The position numbers and the translations under genes were made by a program. From assembly GCA_003349885.1 (NCBI GenBank), contig QFXC01000013.1:1-64000 (forward strand): DNA of 64,000 nt, in the 5' to 3' direction. This stretch comes from an endosymbiont of Galathealinum brachiosum. GTDB taxonomy: Bacteria; Pseudomonadota; Gammaproteobacteria; SZUA-229. The notes beneath the pieces were generated by a model. It was given only the letters and a program-made list of their open reading frames with translations, was not told where the DNA came from and ran no database searches. Positions 36,755 to 46,355 of this stretch are shown here, piece after piece (position 1 is the first letter of the stretch; the number at the start of each line of letters is the position of its first letter).

Positions 36755-38176
36755 TTAATTTTTATCTTCTCTTCCATATACGTCATCAAACCTTACTATA
36801 TCATCTTCACCAAGGTAACTACCTGTTTGAACTTCTATTAACTCTAGTGGAATCTTACCAGTGTTTTCGAGACGATGTTTTTCACCAAGAGGTATATAGG
36901 TTGACTCATTTTCTGACATTAAAAATACCTTGTCACCACATGTCACCCTTGCTGTTCCCTGCACAATTATCCAGTGCTCAGCCCTGTGATGATGAAGCTG
37001 CAATGACAACCGAGCACCCACGTTAACTGTAATACGTTTCACCTGAAAGCGCGAGTCATGATCAATGCATTCATACGCACCCCAGGGACGATAGGCCTTA
37101 TGATGAATAATAGCCTCATCACGATTTGCATCTTTCAGTTGTTCCACAATCTCTTTTACATTCTGGGCTTTTTCTCTATGAGCAACTAAAATTGCATCCG
37201 CTGTTTCTACAACTACGAGATCATTTAAACCTACAGTTGTAACAAGCCTGCTATCAGCATGCACATATGTATTATTAGTATCTTCTAATACGACATCGCC
37301 ATGGGTTACATTTCCCTTCGCATCTGAATCGCCAACTTCCCATAATGCAGACCATGAACCAATATCATTCCATTGCATATCAACGGGAATTACAGCTGCT
37401 TCACTGGTTTTTTCCATTACCGCATAATCAATTGAATCTGATGGACAATTTGCAAAGATATCCCGATCAAGTCGGATAAAATCCATATCCATCGCTGCAG
37501 TTTCAAGCGACTGCTTTGAACAGTTATACATATCATTATTATGTTTCTCAAGTTCCCGCAAATAAACAGAAGCTTTAAACATAAACATACCACTATTCCA
37601 GTAGTAGCTACCTTCATCAAGATAAGATTGAGCCGTGACTACATCTGGTTTTTCAACAAACTTATCTACACTAAAAACCTGATCATCTCCTGATTTAGAA
37701 CCTGATTTTATATAACCATAACCTGTTTCCGGCGCATCTGGTATAATTCCAAATGTAACTAATTTGTTATCCATTGCAGCTTGGTAACCAGCCTGGACTG
37801 CCGAATGAAATGCTACTGTATTTCCTATAACATGATCAGCAGGTAAAACGAGTAACACCGGATCGTTTTCATTTTTTTGAGACTGTAAAGCTGATATAGC
37901 AACTGCTGGTGCAGTATTTTTTCCAAAGGGCTCAAGAATAATTGCTGATGGATTAATGCTCATTTCTCGCATCTGTTCCGCAATTGTAAATCTGTGTTCT
38001 TCATTACAGACGATAATGGGATCAGCGATATCCGTTATACCCGTTAAACGAGTAACCGTATCCTGAATCATGGTGTGATTAGACACCATACTGAGTAACT
38101 GCTTCGGGCGCATAGCTCGAGACAAAGGCCATAATCGAGTACCTGAACCACCTGAAAGTATTACTGGAATAATCAT
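36755..38176 (-). CDS. manC: Mannose-1-phosphate guanylyltransferase / mannose-6-phosphate isomerase
   Basis: 473 residues, the length of the bifunctional AlgA/ManC/XanB family. The N-terminal pyrophosphorylase signature is VILSGGSGTRLWPLSR and the substrate loop is FVEKPD. The C-terminal cupin has the metal-binding QLHHHRAEHWIIVQGTA motif of type II phosphomannose isomerase. It makes GDP-mannose, feeding gmd and fcl and possibly mannose incorporation. GGATAAG precedes the ATG. No phosphomannomutase is visible in the window, so that step must be encoded elsewhere. Confidence 0.94.
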   Translation of the reverse strand: MIIPVILSGGSGTRLWPLSRAMRPKQLLSMVSNHTMIQDTVTRLTGITDIADPIIVCNEEHRFTIAEQMREMSINPSAIILEPFGKNTAPAVAISALQSQKNENDPVLLVLPADHVIGNTVAFHSAVQAGYQAAMDNKLVTFGIIPDAPETGYGYIKSGSKSGDDQVFSVDKFVEKPDVVTAQSYLDEGSYYWNSGMFMFKASVYLRELEKHNNDMYNCSKQSLETAAMDMDFIRLDRDIFANCPSDSIDYAVMEKTSEAAVIPVDMQWNDIGSWSALWEVGDSDAKGNVTHGDVVLEDTNNTYVHADSRLVTTVGLNDLVVVETADAILVAHREKAQNVKEIVEQLKDANRDEAIIHHKAYRPWGAYECIDHDSRFQVKRITVNVGARLSLQLHHHRAEHWIIVQGTARVTCGDKVFLMSENESTYIPLGEKHRLENTGKIPLELIEVQTGSYLGEDDIVRFDDVYGREDKN

Positions 38177-38233
38177 TACTTATCCTGTTTAATTTTTCTT
38201 AATTTTATTATATTCGTATTTTTATTTAAGACT

Positions 38234-39940
38234 TTAAGCAATATAACCTTCTTTAAATAAATAAAGCATTATTTTCTGCGCACATTCCACTGGAGTTTTT
38301 CCCATTGTATCTATTTTTATTTCGGGTTTAACTGGTTCTTCATATGGGTCACTTATGCCTGTAAAATTTTTAATAATACCTTTGCGTGCTTTTGCATACA
38401 TCCCTTTTCTATCTCTGCCCTCACAGGTTTCTAATGATGTCGCCACATGTATTTCAATAAACGCCCCATACTGTTCAATCATGCTTCGCACTGATTCACG
38501 AGTATTTTCATAAGGTGCAATAGGTGCACATATTGCGACACCTCTATTCTTTGTTATCTCACTAGCTACATAACCGATGCGTTTTACATTTATATCACGA
38601 TGCTCTTTAGAAAAGGTAAGTTCACTGGATAAATTTGTTCTAACCACATCACCATCAAGCAAAGTAACAGGCCTGTCACCCTGCTCTATAAATTTTGCAT
38701 CAATTAGTTTAGCTAACGTTGATTTCCCTGAACCAGACAAACCCGTGAAAAATAAAGTAAGGCCTTTATGTTTACGCGACAACCTAACCTTACTTAGTTC
38801 GGATATCACTTCCGGGTATGAATACCAGTCTGGCACAGGCTGATCATGTTCTAGCGCCTGATTCAAATCTTTTTCACAGTAATTATGGGTTTCTAATTTT
38901 TCTTTTTCTGCAATTACACAGGGAACATATATTCTGCGTTCTTCTGAGTACCCCATTTCTTCAACCGGTACCATTTGTATATCTAGTTTGTTTTGAAATT
39001 CAGCAACCAGTTTTTGTGCCGAATAACGCTCATAAAAACGCCGGCTACCCGATCTAACCCCAGGAGGTGACGTATGCTCAGGCCCGATAATAAAATGAGA
39101 GCAACCATAATTCTGGCGAATAATCATATTATGAATTGCTTCACGAGGCCCCGCCATTCGCATAGCCTGTGGTACCAGTGATAACATGGCCAGGTATTTT
39201 GGGTAATATTGCATTATAGCCTGGTAACAATGCACTCGACTATAATAGGCAAGATCTCCCGGTTTACCCACACCAGAAAGTGGGTGAATTAAAACATTAG
39301 CTCCAATTGACTTGGCTGCATTTGTCGTTATTTCATAATGTACGCGATGCATCGGTTTACTAGTATGAAAAGCAACAACATTATCCCAGCCAGATTTTTT
39401 GAATTCACGGCGTAAAGCGTCTGGAGTGTGTCTAATAGATTCAAAATCATAATGAGTGGGTAACTGCATACCCCTGACTTCACCACCGATATAGTATTCT
39501 TTTACTTCCGAAATTAAGTACTGAACACCAGGGTGTGCCGAATCTATTGTGTTATATATTTTTTCCGCTTCTTTATTTTTATCAGCCTTCCAGACCGATC
39601 GAACATCCATAACCGCCAGCATGAAACCTTCTTCATCACATAGGCCTATCTGAGTATCTCCATCAAAGCCATCTAACTGTTCTTTTGATATATCCAGTGT
39701 AACGGGTAATGACCACAATAAAGAATTATTCAGAGTCATATTTTCAAGCACTGAATTATAATCTAATTCATTCATGAAACCATTTAATGGATTCATTGCA
39801 CCATTCATAATCATTTCCAGATCACATAATTGACGCTGACTTAACGTCACTGTGCAATTAACCGGAATTTCTTTTTTTAATTGTTCACTTTCTTCTTCTG
39901 ATAGAAGAGCTGAAAATAATTCGGTGCCGTAATATTTCAT
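38234..39940 (-). CDS. Bifunctional sulfate adenylyltransferase / adenylylsulfate kinase (PAPS synthase)
   Basis: 568 residues. The first ~385 are an ATP sulfurylase with the nucleotidyl-transfer motif FHTSKPMHRVHYE and the second site RQNYGCSHFIIGPEHTSPP. The last ~180 are an APS kinase with Walker A FTGLSGSGKST and the ETCEGRDRKGMYAKARKG substrate segment. The fused enzyme converts sulfate and two ATP into PAPS. Its place inside an EPS operon with two sulfotransferases (and three more at 0.6-7 kb) indicates PAPS production dedicated to sulfating polymers rather than general assimilation, which would also need PAPS reductase. Confidence 0.94.
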   Translation of the reverse strand: MKYYGTELFSALLSEEESEQLKKEIPVNCTVTLSQRQLCDLEMIMNGAMNPLNGFMNELDYNSVLENMTLNNSLLWSLPVTLDISKEQLDGFDGDTQIGLCDEEGFMLAVMDVRSVWKADKNKEAEKIYNTIDSAHPGVQYLISEVKEYYIGGEVRGMQLPTHYDFESIRHTPDALRREFKKSGWDNVVAFHTSKPMHRVHYEITTNAAKSIGANVLIHPLSGVGKPGDLAYYSRVHCYQAIMQYYPKYLAMLSLVPQAMRMAGPREAIHNMIIRQNYGCSHFIIGPEHTSPPGVRSGSRRFYERYSAQKLVAEFQNKLDIQMVPVEEMGYSEERRIYVPCVIAEKEKLETHNYCEKDLNQALEHDQPVPDWYSYPEVISELSKVRLSRKHKGLTLFFTGLSGSGKSTLAKLIDAKFIEQGDRPVTLLDGDVVRTNLSSELTFSKEHRDINVKRIGYVASEITKNRGVAICAPIAPYENTRESVRSMIEQYGAFIEIHVATSLETCEGRDRKGMYAKARKGIIKNFTGISDPYEEPVKPEIKIDTMGKTPVECAQKIMLYLFKEGYIA

Positions 39941-40044
39941 AGTATCTCTTTGTCAGTACCCTTTCAGGTATACATTCCTTAGTAGTTCTTCCTATAATCT
40001 TTCATCAACCAGATAAAGCTAACGATGGGTAAGCTCAATATTAA

Positions 40045-41049
40045 TTAACTGTGGTACTCTTTATACCAGTCAACAAATTTTTGTATTCCATCTTTCAATG
40101 GTGTTGCAGGCTTAAAACCAACCGCTTCTATTAATGCATCTATATTTGCGAAGGTCGCAACCACATCGCCATCCTGCATACCCATCATATTTTTTTCAGC
40201 TTTTTTACCGACTGCATTTTCAATAGTTTCAATAAACTCCATTAATTCAACTGGCTCATTGTTACCTATGTTATAAACTCGATATGGCGCATAACTTGTA
40301 GCTGGATCAGGCAATGATTTATCATACTGCTCGTTAGGTTCTGCAACCTTATCAATCACACGTATGACACCCTCTACAATATCATCAATATAAGTGAAAT
40401 CTCGCTGCATCCTACCTTTATTAAACACGTTTATCGCTTCATCACGTAAAATAGCACCCGCAAACAATGAAGGTGACATATCAGGTCGCCCCCAAGGGCC
40501 GTAAACGGTAAAGAAGCGTAAACCCGTTGTCGGTAGATTATATAAATGACTATAAGTATGCGCCATTAACTCACCTGATTTTTTAGTAGCTGCATACAAA
40601 CTAACAGGATGATCAACATTGTCATGCACACTAAACGGCATATCCGTGTTTGACCCGTAGACACTTGAACTACTCGCATAAACCAGATGCTCCACTTTGT
40701 TATGCCTACAACCCTCAAGTATGTTGGCAAAACCAACCAAATTACTATCGACATAAGCAAGTGGATTTTCTAAAGAATAACGAACACCAGCCTGAGCAGC
40801 TAAATTCATTACGCGATTGAATTGCTGCTCTTTAAATAGCTTAGCCATCGCTTCACGATCAGCCATATCCATTTTAATAAAAGTAAATTTATCAAAATTT
40901 GCCAGCTGTTTTAGTCGATCATGCTTTAGTTGAACCTCATAATAATCATTAAGATTATCAATACCAACAACTTCGTCACCTCTTTCTAGAAGACGCTTTG
41001 AAAGATGCATACCTATAAAACCAGCTGCACCGGTTACTAAAATTTTCAT
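40045..41049 (-). CDS. UDP-glucuronate 4-epimerase-type NAD-dependent epimerase
   Basis: 334 residues, an extended short-chain dehydrogenase. It has [19 protein letters not shown] at the N-terminus, the family-typical [18 protein letters not shown], catalytic Tyr/Lys in [14 protein letters not shown], and [14 protein letters not shown]. These match capsular UDP-glucuronate 4-epimerases (Cap1J/LspL type), giving UDP-galacturonate from UDP-glucuronate. The adjacent UDP-glucose dehydrogenase supplies the substrate. Both uronic acids could thus enter the EPS. Confidence 0.9.
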   Translation of the reverse strand: MKILVTGAAGFIGMHLSKRLLERGDEVVGIDNLNDYYEVQLKHDRLKQLANFDKFTFIKMDMADREAMAKLFKEQQFNRVMNLAAQAGVRYSLENPLAYVDSNLVGFANILEGCRHNKVEHLVYASSSSVYGSNTDMPFSVHDNVDHPVSLYAATKKSGELMAHTYSHLYNLPTTGLRFFTVYGPWGRPDMSPSLFAGAILRDEAINVFNKGRMQRDFTYIDDIVEGVIRVIDKVAEPNEQYDKSLPDPATSYAPYRVYNIGNNEPVELMEFIETIENAVGKKAEKNMMGMQDGDVVATFANIDALIEAVGFKPATPLKDGIQKFVDWYKEYHS

Positions 41050-41156
41050 AGCATTACCATTTCACTCTTTACTTTAGTGCTTCTACAGGTGCACATATAT
41101 CAATTTTTTCATTAGTTTAAAAATATGCACCTTAAGGAGCACCTACAATCAATTCA

Positions 41157-42461
41157 CTACCTGCCTACACAGGTGTATTTAAACCCATGTTCTTCCATGA
41201 TTTCTTTTTCATATACATTTCTCAAATCTACAAATACATTTCCTTTCATCATCGATTTAACTTTTGCCAAGTCCAGACCACGATATTGATTCCATTCCGT
41301 CATCAAAACAATCGCATCTGCGCCCTTTATTGCTTCATCAATGTTATTCATATATTGAATTGCTTCAGGTAATAATTTTTTAGCCTCTTCTACACCTTCA
41401 GGATCATGTGCTTTTATAGTCGCCCCCTTATCTACCATAGCAGGTAATATTGCCAAAGAAGGTGAATCACGCATATCATCCGTTTCTGGTTTAAACGTTA
41501 AACCTAGAACAGCAATCGTTTTTTCTGCCTCTGATCCACCAAGTGCATTTCGAATTTTAGAAACCATTCTTGCTTTCTGCGATGCGTTAACCTCAACGAC
41601 TGATTCAACTATTCGACTAGACACTCCATGTTCTTGTGCTATACGTATTAAAGCCAATGTGTCTTTTGGAAAGCATGAACCACCATAACCAGGTCCTGCA
41701 TGTAGGAATTTTTTTCCTATTCGGCCATCAAGCCCCATTCCTTTGGATACTGAATGTACATCCGCACCTACTTTTTCACACAACTGGGATATTTCGTTAA
41801 TAAAACTAATTTTAGTTGCTAGAAACGCATTTGATGCATATTTTATAATCTCAGCACTTTCAAGGTTTGTTATATGCAGTGGCGCTTCAATTAAATTTAA
41901 CGGACGATAAAGCTCACGTAATAAATTTTCTGCTTTTTCTGATTCAACACCCAGAACAACTCTATCTGGCCGCATAAAGTCACCAATTGCAGAACCTTCT
42001 CTTAAAAACTCAGGATTAGAAGCCACATCAAAATCAGCTGATGGATTTGCCTTTTCGATTATTCTATGCACTTCACGTGCGGTTCCAACAGGAACCGTCG
42101 ATTTATCAATAATTACGGTATACCCCGTCAAATAACCGGCCAGCTCTTCTGCAGCCGCATAAACATACTTTAAATCAGCATGGCCATCACCTCGACGTGT
42201 AGGTGTGCCTACAGCAATAAAAACCAAATCAGCTTTTGATACTGCATTTTCTAATTCTAGCGAAAAATTTAAACGCCCTGACTCAACGTTTCGCCTGACA
42301 AGATCATCAAGACCAGGTTCATAAATGGGAATTGCACCCTTTAATAAAGCATTTATTTTAGACTCATCTTTATCTACACAAATTACATTTGCACCAAATT
42401 CAGCAAAACAGGCACCAGAAACCAAGCCTACATAACCTGAGCCAATCATTACAACTTTCAT
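41157..42461 (-). CDS. ugd: UDP-glucose 6-dehydrogenase
   Basis: 434 residues. NAD-binding MIGSGYVGLVSGACFAEFG, the VGTPTRRGDGHADLKYV segment, and the catalytic cysteine in GPGYGGSCFPKDT are diagnostic of the UDP-glucose/GDP-mannose dehydrogenase family. GLTFKPETDDMRDSPS near the C-terminus is also conserved. The pairing with the 4-epimerase favours UDP-glucose as substrate. It oxidises UDP-glucose to UDP-glucuronate for EPS synthesis. A GDP-mannose dehydrogenase activity is less likely. Confidence 0.94.
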   Translation of the reverse strand: MKVVMIGSGYVGLVSGACFAEFGANVICVDKDESKINALLKGAIPIYEPGLDDLVRRNVESGRLNFSLELENAVSKADLVFIAVGTPTRRGDGHADLKYVYAAAEELAGYLTGYTVIIDKSTVPVGTAREVHRIIEKANPSADFDVASNPEFLREGSAIGDFMRPDRVVLGVESEKAENLLRELYRPLNLIEAPLHITNLESAEIIKYASNAFLATKISFINEISQLCEKVGADVHSVSKGMGLDGRIGKKFLHAGPGYGGSCFPKDTLALIRIAQEHGVSSRIVESVVEVNASQKARMVSKIRNALGGSEAEKTIAVLGLTFKPETDDMRDSPSLAILPAMVDKGATIKAHDPEGVEEAKKLLPEAIQYMNNIDEAIKGADAIVLMTEWNQYRGLDLAKVKSMMKGNVFVDLRNVYEKEIMEEHGFKYTCVGR

Positions 42462-42500
42462 TTTAGTATCCTAAATTTAATAAGCTCACTTTCACTAACT

Positions 42501-43607
42501 TTAATTACAATTTCGAGATTCTCGACTAACATAATTATCAATTTCATTTTTTAAAAACCGTACAACACCTTTTCGATTAATATGTAATTTACAGTCTTTA
42601 TATGGTGAAGCTAATGGCTCACCAACAAATAAACCCTGTCCCGGCATTTGAACGCTTTTCCAATAAGCCTCAAGTAATGTTTCGCCTGACATATACCTTT
42701 GCATTAAAATAACCGGGTTAGGAAATTTTTGTGCAAAATTACATGGCTCAACTACTGTTCCATATGTTCCAGTTACGCCTGCATCAATCCATTCGATCAC
42801 GCTCATTTGCTTACCATTAAACAGATGACCACCGGTAGAAGTCAAATGATCAGCAACAGCCCCAGGTAAATATTTATTTTTATTTACCCATTTTACTTTC
42901 TCTTGCCCCGTAAAATAAAACATAACATCATTTGCATTTTTTATAGCATCAGCTTTTATAACTTCAACATTTAAAACATCACCTAGTGTTTTCTTTATAT
43001 GTGGGTAATATACTGCCCTCACATTACGCTGCTTGTCACTAGTACTGAGAAGATAAGCAGATGCAACTGGCCGACTATAATCGGCTAACTCACCTCTATC
43101 AATTAACTGTTTTACACCTTCAACTGTACCAGCCGACAACATCATAGATGGTCTTATTTTATAATCCATATAAGGTTGCTTACTATGGCTATTAAAATAC
43201 TTAACCGGCTTAGATAGTTTACATCCCTTAGCACAATAGTCCTTACTAAAACCAAGCGAAAGCGCAGAGGTCATTGACATACAATCTGCTCGCCAGGGCT
43301 TTCTCCACGCTAAAACATAAGCCTGTATATTTTCTGGTACTCGATCTTTAAGCTGCATTTCTATTTCTTTAAACTCTGCCTCGCTAAGCGAACTTAACTT
43401 TGCACTAAAGCTTAAATAAATAATATTTCCATCAGGTATTAACCTTGTTTTTTGATAGTGTTTTGCTATCTCTAAACTTTCAGGGTCATTTTGATTAACC
43501 AGAACAGCTAATGTCTGGTTATTTATTTCCGCTTTTACAGAAGTAATTACCAGTATAGCAATCACTGTTAATAAAATTTTATATTTGAAAATTACTTTCG
43601 TATCCAC
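42501..43607 (-). CDS. TIGR03790 family exported protein
   Basis: 368 residues with a signal peptide (KILLTVIAILVITSVKA). It matches the TIGR03790 family by the N-terminal ALVNQNDPESLEIAKHYQ...RLIPDGNIIYL pattern and by the C-terminal GGHLFNGKQMSVIEWIDAG, YGTVVEPCNFAQKFPN and LLEAYWKSVQMPGQGLFVGEP segments. The family is found mainly in genomes with exosortase systems; its biochemical function is not known to me. It sits between the tyrosine kinase and ugd in the EPS operon, so a periplasmic role in polymer or PEP-CTERM handling is likely (inference). Confidence 0.82.
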   Translation of the reverse strand: MDTKVIFKYKILLTVIAILVITSVKAEINNQTLAVLVNQNDPESLEIAKHYQKTRLIPDGNIIYLSFSAKLSSLSEAEFKEIEMQLKDRVPENIQAYVLAWRKPWRADCMSMTSALSLGFSKDYCAKGCKLSKPVKYFNSHSKQPYMDYKIRPSMMLSAGTVEGVKQLIDRGELADYSRPVASAYLLSTSDKQRNVRAVYYPHIKKTLGDVLNVEVIKADAIKNANDVMFYFTGQEKVKWVNKNKYLPGAVADHLTSTGGHLFNGKQMSVIEWIDAGVTGTYGTVVEPCNFAQKFPNPVILMQRYMSGETLLEAYWKSVQMPGQGLFVGEPLASPYKDCKLHINRKGVVRFLKNEIDNYVSRESRNCN

Positions 43608-43694
43608 TTATCTGCATATTCACTGGCAAAAAACACCTATATAATGAGTTTACATCCAGAATATAAAATTAAACTATTAATTAACAACTTTAAC

Positions 43695-44573
43695 CTATGC
43701 CGACTTCTTACCTAATTTCGATAAAATCTGTGCAAATAAACCTGGTTTCAGATCTAAACCAGCATAATCTTTATCAGTTGTATATGCTTTATTTAACACA
43801 GTACCTATCACCTCATTACCCTGTAATATTTCAAACGCCTGCTTCAATTCTGTCTCCTGTGTTTTCCCTTCCTCTATTACTACCAGAGTTGTATCTGCAT
43901 TGGGTATAAAAGCTAATGTATCTGAACTTTCCAGTAAAGGAGGTAAATCAAAAATAACAATACGCGATGGATACCTGTGTTTTACTTCTTCTACCAATCT
44001 TTGCATTTTTGGTGAACTTAACATTTCAGATGAGTTTGCAATGGCACGACCCGCAGGTAAGACAACAAAACGTGAAACTCCTTCTGGATTAACCAGCATT
44101 TCATCCAACGGTTTATCGTTCAATAAATAATCACTTAATCCATAGTCGGTATGAAAATCAAAATACTTATCCAGCTTGGGTGAGCGTAAATTTGCATCTA
44201 CTAATAATACAGTATTATCAATTTCACGCGCCAGGCTCATTGCTAGATTAATCGCTGTAAGTGACTTACCTTCTCCATTACCAGGACTTGTAATAGCCAG
44301 TGTATTCCAGTTTTTTTCATTTAGCCGCTGCAATACCTGGGTACGCAATATTCTATAGGCATCTGAAATATTATTTTGCTGTTCAGTAATAATTCGTTTT
44401 TCTCTGAATTCATTCACTGGCATGGGTACGGTACGGGTATTTGTATACTTAATATCCTGACCTTCAATACTCTGCTGATTTGTTACGGGTTTTGCTATTG
44501 ACCCAGTAATTCTGCCGCCATTCTTAATACGTTCCTGACGGGCAAGCTCTAATGCCTGTTTAATACGCTCCAT
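43695..44573 (-). CDS. XrtA/PEP-CTERM-type tyrosine-protein autokinase (CpsD/CapB family)
   Basis: 292 residues. Walker A is AITSPGNGEGKSLTAINLA, Walker A' is TVLLVDANLRSP, and Walker B is RIVIFDLPPLLE, as in bacterial BY-kinases. A KRIITEQQNNISDAYRILRTQ stretch precedes them, typical of cytoplasmic Wzc/CpsD-type kinases. It is separate from the membrane chain-length protein encoded 13 bases upstream, so the pair works as a split Wzc. There is no tyrosine-rich C-terminal cluster, as in other exosortase-linked kinases. It controls EPS chain length and export through phosphorylation. Confidence 0.87.
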   Translation of the reverse strand: MERIKQALELARQERIKNGGRITGSIAKPVTNQQSIEGQDIKYTNTRTVPMPVNEFREKRIITEQQNNISDAYRILRTQVLQRLNEKNWNTLAITSPGNGEGKSLTAINLAMSLAREIDNTVLLVDANLRSPKLDKYFDFHTDYGLSDYLLNDKPLDEMLVNPEGVSRFVVLPAGRAIANSSEMLSSPKMQRLVEEVKHRYPSRIVIFDLPPLLESSDTLAFIPNADTTLVVIEEGKTQETELKQAFEILQGNEVIGTVLNKAYTTDKDYAGLDLKPGLFAQILSKLGKKSA

Positions 44574-44585
44574 TATAAACCCCTC

Positions 44586-46343
44586 TTATAAATCCATCAC
44601 GTTTTCAGCTTTACGCAACCCTCTAAACCAGAGAACATCCAGCGGGGTCCAGAAAAAATGAATTAATAACATCACGCTAATAATGCTGCCTACTACCGAA
44701 CCAATGATTAACTGATTTGTGCGCTGTTTATGTCGTAAATCATAAGTATTATAAATAATTGGAATAACTGCCAACGGTGCAGCTGTTAATATTTTATGTA
44801 TGCTTGCTACACCACGAACTGAACCATCCATAGCCTCTTTCAGAATTGCCACACCTAGTCCTGCTGCAATTGAAAATATTAGTGACAAAAATACAATGGC
44901 TACCCGATTAGGCTTAACCGGTTTCTCTGGAAACTGAGCGGGATCAATTAATAAAAATGACTCTCCTTTACTCTCTTTTTCAAGTTCCTGCCCAATTTCT
45001 GCTTCCATTTGTCGTGCTTTGATATCCTGAAAACGTGATAATGCACTTTGTTGCTCACGAGTCAGCACCATAAATTCTTTTTCAACCTGTGGACTTTTTG
45101 ATATTCTTTCCTCAAGATCCAAAAGTTTCTTATCAAGTCGCTTTTTTCTTGAACTGTTTGATGTAATTTCTGTTTCTACTGTTTTAAGTTGTGTCTGAAC
45201 GGTAATATAAGCTGGATTATCTGGCTGGAGTTTCATTACCCCTTTCTCAATTTTCATAGGATTATCAGCAATCAGTTTTTCAAGAACGACTATTTCCGAT
45301 TCAAGCTTTATAACATCAGGATGGCTTACAGAATATTTCTCTTTAACTAATGCATATTCACTACGTTTTTGGGTTAATTTTATTGCATGCTCCTGAAGAT
45401 TAATTCCATGACCCGTAGTCTGACGAAGGCCCGCTATTTCTCTTTTTATTTTAACAATATCCGGATGCTTGTCTGAGTACTTTGTTGATAAGCTTGCGAA
45501 TTCAGATTCAAGTGCTTTTAACCTTGATACAGGATCAAGAATTGATTGCCCGGTAGCTGAACGCATATTGGTTAAAGGATTGATCTGGTCTAGCTGACTT
45601 TGTAAATAGAATTTTCTCTCTTTTAATGCCCTTAACTCAGCATCTACTGAATCAAGTTCCGACTCTGTTCGATTTAGCATCGATAAATTCATTGCCGACA
45701 TTTCTGGCAAGCTGTGAGCATTTTTTTCTTTAAATTCAGCTAGTTTTTTTCCAGATTCTGCAATTTTATCTTCTAATTTAGACGTTTCATCTGTTAAAAA
45801 CGAGTAGGTTTCAGCCGCTTTATCTTTACGTGTTTTCAGGTTTTCGGCTAAAAAAAGGCTAGTTAATTCACCTGCTACTTTTTGTGTTGAGTCAGGGTCG
45901 CTACCTTCATAAGACAACTTAAAAGCAATTGTTGCCACACCAGGCCTGCCAGTACGTGGATCCATAACATCGGCACTAATCATGTTCAAACCAATATCAT
46001 CACGCATTTCTTCTAACACTTCTTCAGTGGTATTACGTTTTCTTTCTTTTACATAAAGTTTATACTTTTCGACTATTTCCATTAAATTAGGTCGCGTCAT
46101 CACACTCTGACTAATTGTTTGAATACGCTGAGCAGCAAACGAGGTAACTGTTGAACGAACAAGCTCAGTTGGAATTTCCTGCTCTTTAATCAAAATAGTT
46201 GCAGATGACCGATAAGTAGGCGGCCATACAAGCGCAGTAATCAGACCCAGTAGAAACACTACCAATCCTGTGGCAATAATTGCTGCTTTTCTACGACTTA
46301 AAACTGCCAGATAATCTTGGATACTTTTTTCTTGCTCTTCCAT
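44586..46343 (-). CDS. Polysaccharide chain-length determinant (Wzz/GNVR domain, PEP-CTERM type)
   Basis: 585 residues. An N-terminal Wzz region has a first membrane helix (AAIIATGLVVFLLGLITALVW), then a long periplasmic coiled-coil part, a GNVR-like segment (SKSPQVEKEFMVLTREQQ), and a second membrane helix (KPNRVAIVFLSLIFSIAAGLG) near residue 490, with a further hydrophobic stretch near the end. Its length and split from the kinase match exosortase-associated chain-length proteins. An internal near-repeat occurs in the coiled coil (KYSDKHPDIVKIKREI and KYSVSHPDVIKLESEI), suggesting a duplicated segment. It works with the kinase at 43695-44573. Confidence 0.88.
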   Translation of the reverse strand: MEEQEKSIQDYLAVLSRRKAAIIATGLVVFLLGLITALVWPPTYRSSATILIKEQEIPTELVRSTVTSFAAQRIQTISQSVMTRPNLMEIVEKYKLYVKERKRNTTEEVLEEMRDDIGLNMISADVMDPRTGRPGVATIAFKLSYEGSDPDSTQKVAGELTSLFLAENLKTRKDKAAETYSFLTDETSKLEDKIAESGKKLAEFKEKNAHSLPEMSAMNLSMLNRTESELDSVDAELRALKERKFYLQSQLDQINPLTNMRSATGQSILDPVSRLKALESEFASLSTKYSDKHPDIVKIKREIAGLRQTTGHGINLQEHAIKLTQKRSEYALVKEKYSVSHPDVIKLESEIVVLEKLIADNPMKIEKGVMKLQPDNPAYITVQTQLKTVETEITSNSSRKKRLDKKLLDLEERISKSPQVEKEFMVLTREQQSALSRFQDIKARQMEAEIGQELEKESKGESFLLIDPAQFPEKPVKPNRVAIVFLSLIFSIAAGLGVAILKEAMDGSVRGVASIHKILTAAPLAVIPIIYNTYDLRHKQRTNQLIIGSVVGSIISVMLLIHFFWTPLDVLWFRGLRKAENVMDL

Positions 46344-46355
46344 ATTTATTTCTTA

